This document shows positions 21,988 to 32,900 of a DNA stretch of 39,149 nt, piece by piece (positions within the stretch are counted from its first letter, which is position 1; each line of letters opens with the position of its first letter). Source of the DNA: an uncultured Christensenellaceae bacterium (lineage in GTDB: Bacteria; Bacillota; Clostridia; Christensenellales; UBA1242); the NCBI GenBank assembly GCA_910587225.1, contig CAJULT010000007.1:1-39149 (forward strand), in the 5' to 3' direction. Both the position numbers and the translations under genes were made by a program. The notes below the pieces were generated by a model. That model was not told where the DNA came from, did no database searches, and saw only the letters and a list, made by a program, of their open reading frames with translations.

Positions 21988-23568
21988 TTACTTAGAATAT
22001 TTTTCTACATATTCTTCATAAGTGCCAGTAAAGTCAATGTAGTGATCTTCATCCACAATTTCAATTATGCGATTTGCTACAGTTTCGATAATCTCTTGGT
22101 CATGCGTTGTAAACAGCAGCACGCCCTTATAATTTATCATGCCTTTATTGATTGCAGTTATGCTTTCAAGGTCGAGGTGGTTGGTTGGCTCGTCGAGGAT
22201 TATTAGGTTGCCCTGCTCTAACATCATTTTTGCAAGCATGCAGCGTACCTTTTCTCCTCCTGAAAGAACATTTGCCGGTTTCATATTCTCTTCACCTGTG
22301 AATAGCATGCGCCCAAGCCAAGAGCGAATGTAAGTTTCATTTTGATCTTTTGAGTATTGTCTAAGCCAATCAACTATCGGCATAGTTGCGCCCTCAAAGT
22401 AAGCGCGATTATCTTGTGGAAGGTTGGTGATTTTAATAGTCTTTCCAACATGAACGGTTCCACTATCTGCCTCTTCCTGTCCCATTAAAATATTGAAAAG
22501 AGTGGTGGTAATTTGGCTATTTTTTGCAAAAAACGCAACTTTTTGCCCCTTTTCAATGTTAAAATTGAGATTTTTGAACATTCCTTTCTTTGTAAGGTTT
22601 TCAACTTTTATTACTTCTTTACCAATTTCTTGCTCAAATTCAAAGTTGATGTATGGGTATTTTCGTGAAGATGGTTTCAAGTCTTCAATGGTAAGACGTT
22701 CAAGCTCTTTCTTTCTGCTGGTTGCCTGTTTTGACTTTGATGCATTGGCAGCAAAGCGGGCGATGAAGTCTTTAAGTTCCTTAGCGCGCTGCTCCGCCTT
22801 TTTGTTTTGGTCCTTTTGTTGACGCAGAAGTAGTTGACTGCTTTCGTACCAGAAATCATAGTTCCCGATAAACATATTAATTTGTCCATAATCCACGTCG
22901 CAGATATGAGTACAAACTTTATTTAAAAAGTGACGGTTGTGGGACACGATAATAACAATGTTTTCAAAATCATATAAGAAGTTTTCAAGCCAGCGGGTTG
23001 TTTTGAAGTCAAGGTTGTTTGTTGGCTCATCCAGTACCAAAATGTCAGGATTTCCAAAGAGTGCTTGAGCAAGCAAAACTTTAACCTTAATTTTAGCATC
23101 TATGGTTGACATAGGTTGGTCGTAAAGCTCTTCGCCTATACCCAAACTTTGAAGAAGGCTCTTTGCGTCAGACTCAGCTTCCCAGCCGCCAAGTTCAGCA
23201 AACTCAGTTTCAAGTTCTCCCGCACGTATTCCGTCAGCCTCACTGAAATCTTCCTTCATATAAAGGGCGTCTTTTTCCTTTTGAATATCCATAAGGTGCT
23301 TATGCCCAAGAAGAACGGTATTTAAAACAGTTTCGCTGTCATAAGCGTTTTGGTTTTGCGCAAGTACGCTCATTCGCTCGCCGGGTGAAATGAAAATATC
23401 ACCGGTGTTAGGTTCAAGTTCGCCAGTTAAAATTTTTAAAAATGTAGATTTTCCTGCGCCATTTGCGCCAATTATGCCGTAGCAGTTGCCTTTGGTAAAT
23501 TTGAGGTTAACATCTTTATAAAGTACTCGTCCACCGAAAGCAAGTGAAATATTATTAGCTTGTATCAT
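21988..23568 (-). CDS. ABC-F family ATPase (YbiT/YkpA-like)
   Basis: 526-residue protein of two fused ATP-binding domains without membrane segments. ABC-F proteins act on the ribosome, in translation or antibiotic protection. NBD1 has Walker A GANGAGKST and Walker B VLDEPTNNLD, with the weak signature MSTIDAKIKVKVLLAQAL, a trait of the YbiT/YkpA branch. The charged interdomain linker follows (RQQKDQNKKAEQRAKELKDF). NBD2 keeps LSGGEKVRC and LIILDEPTNHLD, but its P-loop reads AFFAKNSQITTTLF. The usual glycines and the catalytic Lys are replaced, so NBD2 probably binds or hydrolyses ATP differently. There is no C-terminal Uup-type extension. AAGGAG precedes the ATG, and a consensus promoter lies at 23586-23614. 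Confidence 0.93.
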   Translation of the reverse strand: MIQANNISLAFGGRVLYKDVNLKFTKGNCYGIIGANGAGKSTFLKILTGELEPNTGDIFISPGERMSVLAQNQNAYDSETVLNTVLLGHKHLMDIQKEKDALYMKEDFSEADGIRAGELETEFAELGGWEAESDAKSLLQSLGIGEELYDQPMSTIDAKIKVKVLLAQALFGNPDILVLDEPTNNLDFKTTRWLENFLYDFENIVIIVSHNRHFLNKVCTHICDVDYGQINMFIGNYDFWYESSQLLLRQQKDQNKKAEQRAKELKDFIARFAANASKSKQATSRKKELERLTIEDLKPSSRKYPYINFEFEQEIGKEVIKVENLTKKGMFKNLNFNIEKGQKVAFFAKNSQITTTLFNILMGQEEADSGTVHVGKTIKITNLPQDNRAYFEGATMPIVDWLRQYSKDQNETYIRSWLGRMLFTGEENMKPANVLSGGEKVRCMLAKMMLEQGNLIILDEPTNHLDLESITAINKGMINYKGVLLFTTHDQEIIETVANRIIEIVDEDHYIDFTGTYEEYVEKYSK

Positions 23569-23585
23569 TTTTTTCTCCTTTTTGA

Positions 23586-23614
23586 ATTATAAAGTATAAA
23601 ATAAAGTTTGTCAA
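23586..23614 (-). promoter_or_regulatory. Consensus promoter of the ABC-F gene
   Basis: Minus strand TTGACA (23614-23609), 17 bases, TATAAT (23591-23586), about 10 bases before the ribosome site AAGGAG. Confidence 0.85.
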
Positions 23615-23830
23615 CGCTTTAAAAAATAAAAAATAAATAATTAATTAAAAATTCAATAAAAACCAAAAAAACCTAAAAAAATCATTAAAAAATTGATTTT
23701 TAAATTATTTTTAGAAAATATTTTATCGCTAGAAAAATAAAGGGAAATAAATTTTAGATTATTTTAATTTTTGCTAAATAATTTATTTAATAATATTTAT
23801 ACTAATCTTAAAACAACAGCCAAGTTTTAT
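23615..23830. other. Extremely AT-rich divergent intergenic spacer
   Basis: Non-coding on both strands, almost only A and T, with A-tracts and T-tracts repeated at short intervals and an 8-bp inverted repeat AAAAATCA / TGATTTTT near 23675-23702. It separates the ABC-F promoter from that of the giant gene. Such DNA is usually strongly curved and easily melted. I see no RNA gene or ORF in it. Confidence 0.7.
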
Positions 23831-23859
23831 TTGCTTTTTTTTGACAAAATATTTATAAT
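23831..23859 (+). promoter_or_regulatory. Promoter of the giant surface-protein operon
   Basis: TTGCTT (23831-23836), 17 bases, TATAAT (23854-23859). A second overlapping option is TTGACA (23841-23846), 17 bases, TTATCT (23864-23869). Downstream, the 10-bp palindrome GGCCTAGGCC (23874-23883) is a GC island near the start of the message. Confidence 0.6.
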
Positions 23860-23916
23860 ATTTTTATCTAAGAGGCCTAGGCCGATTTTAGAAATTTGAC
23901 CACAAGGAGTACAGTG

Positions 23917-26900
23917 ATGAAAAAGTGGGCAGTTTGGAAAACCATTGTTTGCGTCATAAGCGCGATTCTGTTTGTTTCGGGCGCAACAGTTTTGGGTGTA
24001 TATTTAGGAAGAGGAGGGTTTGGTAACGACGCAGTGCGTCCGAAAGACCTCGCCTTTGTTTTGAATGAAGAGTATGACCCAGAAAAGGGACTTGAAGTCA
24101 CTGACGACTTTTCTCTTACCATAACTACCACAACAAGCGATGCTAATGTTAAACAGGTTCAGCTTATGTTTGGCGGAAATGTTATCACAAGAGAAAATAA
24201 AACTGAGGGAACTATTACCGATGACGTTATCACTGTACCAAAATTTGTAAACATAGGCACTCCTTTCACAGTCAAATTAAATCGCAGCGAACTCAAACGC
24301 GATGGCGTAACAATTTTTGACGGTGACAAGCCTCTTCGCTGGATTGTGGGAGGCATCTCAAATCTTATAGCAAAGAGTGCGAACATAGTTTCGCAGCCTG
24401 TAAAGATCGCAGTTGATGTTCCTGTTTATAGCTTGAACGCAAAACTTCCTGACGGGGCAAGCAAGGTTACAGTTGGGGAACTGTTCAGTATGGAGCCTGA
24501 CTTCTTCCCAGCTGCCAGCAGATATGCTTATAGCAACAAGAGCGTTGAAAAGAAAGTTTACTACAGCGTGGATGAGGCTGCAAAGATAACTGCAAACTTT
24601 GTAAACGATCAAATGGTGTTCTCGGCAGACAGACAAAGTGATACTAACAAAATTTACGCTTATGCCTTCAAATCTGCAAAAACACAAAACGAAAAAATTA
24701 GCGAATATATTTCTCAGGGGCTGGAAGGTGAGGTTCTTTACTCCACAGTGAGAGATTATCTTGCGGCAAGCGGAAAGGCGGACGCTGTAAACAATGAAAG
24801 TGAGCCTGCTAATGTCCTTATCACTGAAGTGACAATCACTGATTTTACGATTGCACCAAGTTACAGTGCTGGGCAAGCCGCTTTGACCATGAATGCAGAC
24901 GAAGACTTTGTGCTTCACGCAGGCACAACAGGTGCAAAGGATAACTATCTTGGAGCAACTATCGGTTCTCCAAATCCCGACACAGCCCTTGAAATGCTTA
25001 AAAACGTAGTTGTAAGCTTTGAGGTTTTCCAAAACGGACAATGGGTAGATGCAGGTAATGTATTGTCAGTTAAGGGTGACGTGGATGGAAGAACAGTAGT
25101 TTATGGTGGAAAAACCTATTATTTTGCTGATACTAACAGGGCAGATCCTAGATATTCAAGTTGGACACTTAACACTTCTGACGCTTATCAATTTAGAATG
25201 TCAGTTGCGCTTGCGGTTAAGACTGACGATGGCTATTCACTTTATCCTATTGATGAAGCTGCAGCAACCACTTATGAAGTGCTAATTAATAGCAAAAAGA
25301 ATTATGTTGCTCCTACTTGGCAGGTGTCAGGAGATATTGAGATTCCTTTAAGATATAACGAAACAGGAACAACTGATACTCTTTTCAATGTTGACGGAAT
25401 GGCTAGCGCTGGCAATGCCAAAATTACATACTTTGCTTGGTTTAAAGAAGGGATAGAGGTCGAAAAAATTCTTATTTTAGATCGCTTCTATGCGCCAAAA
25501 CAGTACGCTGTGGATGGCGGGAAAACTTTGTACCCACTTAAAGACAATAAAAACTTAGGCGTACGCGGCGAGGGAGCGTTTGACCTGTACTGCGCAATTG
25601 TAAATGCCAATAGTGACGGAAGTCCTGTTATCAATGATGGAGTGCTGGAAGTTATCAACTGGGGAGAAGGCTTTAGACATGTAAAAGTTATAAAAACTCT
25701 TAGTCCTAGTTCTATCGGTGGGTTAACAATTGATGGTGAAAATGAGTGGGAAAAAAACGAACATTATGTCATTGCAGGTTCAGACGAGAAAATAATTGCC
25801 CGTTTTAATGTGGAAGAGGGTTCGGTTGGAATTCTAGAAGATCAAATCAAGGCGGGAAAAATTTCTCTTAAAATTTATAGCGGCACTACAGATGTGACTA
25901 ATAATTTTGAATTTACCTCTACAATTGAAGATGGCAACCTTGTTTACGCTATTACATCAAAAAATGTTCCTTATGATAATGATACGCAAATTACCGCACT
26001 TGAAGTTGCCGACTCTTCTTCAAATAACACTTGGAAAAGAGGGGTTACCGCAGGGAAACTTTGCGTTTATACTCCAAAGGCGGAGCACATTGAGTTTGTA
26101 AGCGGAGATAATGCAGGAGGAGCTGGCGGTGCTAACATTCGCTTTATCGATGAAGATGAGGATGGTGTATATGACGATGTAATAACTATCACTCAAACGT
26201 TAGGAGATAAAGGGTTTAGTGTTAAAATTGACTATATAGACGGCAATGGCACTGCTCAATCTAAGGAAATGCGAATTGAGGAATTTTTACAGTTGTTTTC
26301 TGTACAAATTACCGATCAGCATGGCGTAACAGAAGAAAGCAAACATCGCTTAACATGGTCATACGAAACCGATTCTCAGGTAATTGCAATTTCAACTGAC
26401 AAGCAGAGTTTCTCTCTTGTTACTAGTAAAGGAACAATTGAAAATCAACATCTTTGGGCAACAAGCGGCGAACAAGTAACCGCAAAACTTAATTTCACAA
26501 TTACATCTACGGGAGTGACCCATATTAGCGTGGCAGGGGACAATGGCTCTGCTTCAGATAATAATAAAAAAGAAGCACTAGTTTCAAAAGTTTACTCAGT
26601 AACTCACACAGGAGCAGAAAATAAACCAATTGCATTAAACGACCTTGTAAATCTTTATGTAAAAGATGCTACAGCAGACGTATATAAAAAGTTTACTAAT
26701 TTCTACTTTACCTTCAAGCAAGACCTTGACGATGATGACCTTGTTAACCTTTTTGGCGAAAATGGGATGTTCGAAGTGTATTATTGGGATACAGATAAAA
26801 AGGAGGAAGAAATTCTTTCTATGGGCAGCGATGCCTCTAGCATACGCGATGCTTTAAGTGGAAAGCAAATTACTAAGCTTACGGTAAAGAATGCCTTTGC

Positions 26901-29900
26901 ACAATCTAAAAACTTGAATTTCCTTATATCCGATGCAACTGGTGCGGTAAGAATTGACTTTACACTTTCTATTGCTGCGGCCAAAACGCTTACTGGTGCT
27001 CTTCCAATTGTTGGTGTTTCTGACGATAAGGAAGGAAAAGTTTACGCAGCAAACAATACCACTTTTACAGTGGGGAAGGTTGGCAATACTGATTTGTGGG
27101 AGTATGTTAAAAACAATTATTTAGCAGATAATAAGTCATATTACATCGTTCAGGAGCTATTAGATGCTTGCACGTTAACACCAATCAAGGGTGGAACAGC
27201 TGATAATGTACCCGCAAATGCGGTTGGCAAGTTAACTGAAAATGGTTTCCATTTCTATGATTTCTGGGACGTGGAAAGCAAGAACTTCCATTTCACAATG
27301 TATTTGGATGGAGTTGAAAATCCTTATGCGCTTAACTATCCAGTAACTTTCAAAGTGACAAGAAACTTAATGCTTTTAGAGAAAGAAGCGGATGAAGAAG
27401 GGAATGTTATCTATGACATTAATAATATTCAATACAACATTTTAAGGGATAATTCTCTAGCTAACGACAAGATTTATAAACTTGTAAGAATTGCAGGGAA
27501 GCAAGAAATAACTGGCTTGACTGTTAAACTTGAAAGCACTGATTTGAAGAACAAACAGTACTTGGAAGGTGAAGGCGATTTGCAATTAAGCACCAAAAAT
27601 ATACCATTCTTTGAATATGGGCAAACAAGAATTGCACAACAATTTAAATTGAAACTTCTTGTTAAAGAAGCTGTTGATGAATATGATACTAATGAATATA
27701 TAGATTTTGCAAACCTAGTTGTATACCTTGTAGCACCTCAATATGAAACTATTGCAAAGAGCCTTGAACAAGGTCCTACGTCATTAGAAGAAAACAAAGA
27801 GGGAACACATTCAGTTGTTCAAAGTGTAGGTGGCGTTGAATATTTACTTGTTTCATCAGACACATGGCATACAAAGAACAGTATTTCAGAAGAAAATGCT
27901 TCAGCAGACATTCAGTTTGTTCAGACAGTAAGCCATGACAATGTGACATATACAATGGTGGGACGAGGAAGCAATGGTCAACCTCCAACAATCAAGTTTA
28001 GCAGTTATTCTGACCCACTTTATGGGCTTGGCAACAAAGGCGTTTACCTCATTGCTAAGATTCATAAAGGCGTTGATGTGTACATGATTCTTCCAACTAT
28101 AGTATCAAGTGCAGGGTTTGAATTTATTGAGTACTATGACGCTAACAGCAAACTAAAAGACACAAGCACACTTGAAAACGCACTTAAAAATCCTATAACC
28201 TATAAAGGTCAATCGGATGAGAACGGAAATCAAAAAATCGGCGTTGAAGCGTACGCTGAAGAAATTGGTTATCGTTATGTAACAGCTGGTGAAATAATTG
28301 ATATTGTTTTTGTACGTGAGCTTCCTAAAAATGCTGTCGGGACTAAGACAACTAGAGAAGGGAAGATAGAAGGCGGCTTTGTAGGCGTGACTGGCGGCTC
28401 GTTCATGGTGAGTGTTGAGGCGGGCGCAGGCTCAAAGAGTGCATTGTATCATAGTGTAGGCTGGCAAGATGAGAATAAATCAACTTATCAACTTACTCTC
28501 AATCATTTGGCTGAAAGTGAAGGCGAATGCTACCTTGTTGTTTCAATGAGCGTGGGAATTTCACAGCCTCGTATGCTATATTATCTACTCAAAGTTGAAC
28601 CAAGTGCGGAGGTTAACAAAACCTATGAGTTTGACGGCGAGAGCGAATATATCACTTGCAAAGACGGGGAAAGCTTAACTATAGAACTAAACAAAGCATT
28701 TGATACTGGTACTACTAATGATGGACAAACTAGATTTGACTATGAACTTATCGGCGAAATTAAAGACAAGAACTTAGATTACACTTACGAGCTTGTAAGC
28801 ATAACTGACGAAAATGGAATAGCTTTATCAGAGGGCAGCTGCGAAGTTTCATTTACCAAAAATGAGAAGAAAAACGAAGATGGTAGCGTTACTGTACAAG
28901 AATTGTTAAATATATCTTCTCACACAAATGATACTATAAAAATTAATATCGTTCGTAAGTACGACGGTGGAAAGAAGAATACGCTTGAAATTGTGGGCGG
29001 AGATACAAGTTATACCTTTACTGTAAATGCACGCGAATCTTATGCAATCGAGTATGGTAAAGTTGAAGGGTTGGAAACAAGTAAAATAAACCCTAACGAT
29101 GCAACTTGGACTCTATCTAGTGGAGCAACGAGTGCACCTCTTCCAATTACACTTTATCAGGTGGTTGGCGGCTCTCAATTGGGTACGCCTGAAGGAACAT
29201 TAAAGTTTAACGCAAAAGATGAAGGAAATGTCATAGCAATCACTGACGGCAAAAAAGCAATCACACTTGAAAACGGCACACTTTCACTTACATTAAATAG
29301 TTATATATCTAAAGACTCAGTTGTTATTGTATATCTATATACTGACCATGGTCTTGTGGGCACTTTAACTATCAATGTAAGCGCAACCGCGACTATGGAG
29401 CAAAAGGTAACTGACATTACTGCAAGCTCTGAGTTTGATATTAAAGACCTTGTAACAATTAAACGTGACGACGAGGAAGTTGAAAACTACGACATAACAG
29501 ATGTGACTTTTAAAGATGATAAAGGAAACGAAATTTCTATTCCGAACTTTATGACAAGTCAAGGGAATGGAGTTTACGATGTATATTCAATCGTAAATGA
29601 TGTAAAACTTACAATGACCGTAACTATTAAGTTCAATGAAACTGAGACATTTACTTTTGACCTTCCTATTACAATCAAAGCTAATATTCATAAGGTTGAC
29701 GGCGGCACAGTTGGACAGTATGAAGACGGCACAGGTGCTGAAACTGTACGAGGCGAGAATGTAACTGCTGGACAAACAACTAAGGGTGAAGCATTGTTTG
29801 ATATTGGCAATAAAGGCTATCACATTGCAAAATACTCTTGGGTTGGGACTGATGCAATTGAAGAAGGCACACGCGAAGATAGCCCAGTCATTACAACAAG

Positions 29901-32900
29901 GGATGTAGACAAAGAGGGCGCTGATGAAACAGTACTTATTAAGGTTGAGTTGTTTATAGCAAGCAATACAGAAGAACCTTATCAGACATTCTATGTTTAC
30001 TATGCTTTCCATATTGAGTGCAATACTAGGGTTACAATCAATTATCCAAATCCAACAGGGGCGGCTGAGGAAGACATTGAACCTATTGAATACTTGCAAA
30101 TAAATAGCGATAGAAAGGTTGTATTTACAAGTGCAAAAGACTTCTTAACGGGTAAGGCTGTATTTGCAGACGGCGCGCGTTTGGTTGTCGCAAATGCCAA
30201 TGATACAACTGCTACTGCAAGTGAACAAGACTTTGCTGGTAAAACAGTTATTGTTACTATTGCTGAAATTAGTGAGCTTACAATCACTCATACAGGCGGC
30301 ATACTTAATACAACTGACGGAAGCAATGTAATTTATAGAACTGCTGACGAAGCGAAAAAAATAGCCGAAATTAATCGCCAAAACTTGACCTTTACACTTA
30401 ACAGGGGTGCTGTAGAGGGAAGTGTAACTTTCCTTATAACTGCTGGCGGTTTTACTGAGAGATACACAATAGTAGTTAAAGAGGACGTCTTTGCGATGAA
30501 CGCAGTTGCGGTTAATCCAAATGCGAACGGCGAAGATGTATACTATATTGATAAGCTTAGTGAGGACGTTAACATATTCGCAGATGGGCGCATCCTTGAA
30601 TTTACACTTAAAGAAACAGGCATTAGCTCATACATAAACGGAACATTCTACCTGTTTGAAAATGACAAACTTCAACAGCAAATGAAGGAAAATTTAAGCA
30701 CTGGTAAGGAAGAATGGACAGGTAAGTATATCTTTGCAACTAAAACAAATGACGAAGGTAAAACAGTTCCAAAATATACCGACGAGGCTTCATTCTTTAA
30801 TTTCACCTTATCTGAACAGGATATGGGCGCAACTAAATATTATGACCTTGGTACAACAGAATATAAAGATAAAGACTGGGGTGTATATGTAAAGAGCGAT
30901 AAGGATGCCGATGGCAATACCGTTTGGAGCAAAGTTGAAAATATCTTCAATGGTAAGCCTAGTCTTACCAGCCGTATAAAAATGACTTACAACGGCAAGG
31001 CTGTTAACTATGATAAGTTTGTTGCAAACGTTGGATTTAAAAGTAATTTAACTCCATATACTGAAGCTGTCACAATAGATGGAGAGAAATTTATCAAGGT
31101 GATTAAAGGACAATCACTGGTAGAAACCGAAAGTGGTATTGAAAGTATTGTTGAATATGGTCTTGTAAAAGTAAGTGAAATAGGTGGAGATACTTATTTA
31201 TATAATCTTGATGGAACTAAGGTTATGAAAGATGGTGAAGAAGTGCTTTACTTAGAAGCTATTCCTCGGCTTCTTGATGCGAGGGTTTATACCTTTGAAC
31301 TCACTCCGGACAACTATGAAGATATAACTGTGGTTGTGAATGGTTTTAGTTTTAGCTGTCGAAATGGTCAAACCAATGGTATTAATATCAACTTTGACGA
31401 CCTTGCTTACTCATACAAAGGTGAACTTGATATTGAAGTGGTTTACACCGCAAAAGAGGGCGGAGAAAAGACTATTCTTGCAAACCAGAGAATTGACTCT
31501 GTGATTGATGCACATAAAGTGCGTCACCCAAGTACAGGAAAGGTTCTTGACCCGAGCGAACTTCGAAATGGCAACACCAAACTTATACTTGAGATGTTGG
31601 AAGACCCATGGGCGGATGCAAATCTTGATCTGAAAGAAATTCTAGGTGATACAAATTATAGTAATATTCAAACAACAAACTACTTGAAAGCTAAAGTAAA
31701 CGGAAATGGTGCGCAATACTTAAGTTATTCTCCAGTTCTACAAGACAAAGATGGTAAGGCTCCTACAAGTACTAGCGGTGCGGCTACTCAAGATGCAGAC
31801 CTTAGCAATTCAGACACAACATATTATAATGTTGACTGGCGTATAGCTGGACTTGGTGCTGAGAATGCAGGAAATTATGTACTATTTAAGTTGACATATA
31901 CAGTTACAGTTAATGGTCAGAATTTTAACAAGGTGGAATATCTTCTTTACAAAGTAATGCCAGATTATGTAATTGATTATGCAAGTACAACCGCACCTGA
32001 TAATGATGGGAAAACTGATACCGAAGGGAACTTCGAATATGACGTTTATTCAAATAGAACTTCTACATTTGAAGTTACAGCAAATCAGGAAGGCAATTAC
32101 GGAACTATTCAACTCGCTGGTAAATTTACAAATGATGATGGTGAAGACATTTCTAACAACAATGCAGTCAAGGTATACCATGGGGAAGGGACAACGGATG
32201 TTGCAGCGACAGAATTTACTTATACCTTAACAGTTGATGACGTTGCTACTCAAAATAGTACAACCTATAATAATTTTTCGAATGTAAATCAAAAATTATT
32301 GCAAAGCGATAAAGCATTGAATGGGTGGGCTGTATTCACAGTTGTTGAAGATAGTAGTATATTTAAGTCGAACCCTACGTTATCAGTGGAAAGCGACAAA
32401 TCTACAATAACCTATACGTTAACGCCGGGCATAAGCCAATACGGTTGGTATTGTATAACTTTAGAGAATAGTGATTCTGAGTATCAGTTCTGGATGGAGG
32501 TTCAAAATGGATATTCCATTGAAGCACAAATACATTCAATTGAAGGGGATTTAAGTGATTATCATTATAATAGTTGCAAGTATTTATCTCCTGTTTGGGA
32601 ATATGATGCTGCCAACAACACAACAAATCTTGCTCTTAACGGTATTGCAAAAGCTCAATTTGGTTCTCAAGAGTATAGGCTAAGAGCTGTGGACAAGTAT
32701 GGTTATGAGTTCTACCTGCACTTTACTTTAAAAGCGAAGGCAACTCCTGCGGCATTTAATGCAACTTCTCTCACTATAAATGAAGGTGATTACTTCGATA
32801 TTGGTGCAGTTTATGAAGTGTTAACCATAAAAGAAGTTGGAGACAAAGATCCAACTACCGGCGATACACCTATAGACATTGAGTCAAATAAAGGACAAAT

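Noticed and set aside
23896..23916. Upstream start codon for the giant protein
   Set aside because: It lies upstream of AAGGAG at 23904-23909, which is positioned correctly for ATG 23917; the added residues would also precede the basic N-terminal region of the anchor.
24358..25041. 227-codon minus-strand ORF inside the giant gene
   Set aside because: It lies antisense to the continuous giant frame, with Cys-rich unnatural composition and no promoter or ribosome site. The same applies to the 170-codon ORF at 29587-30099.
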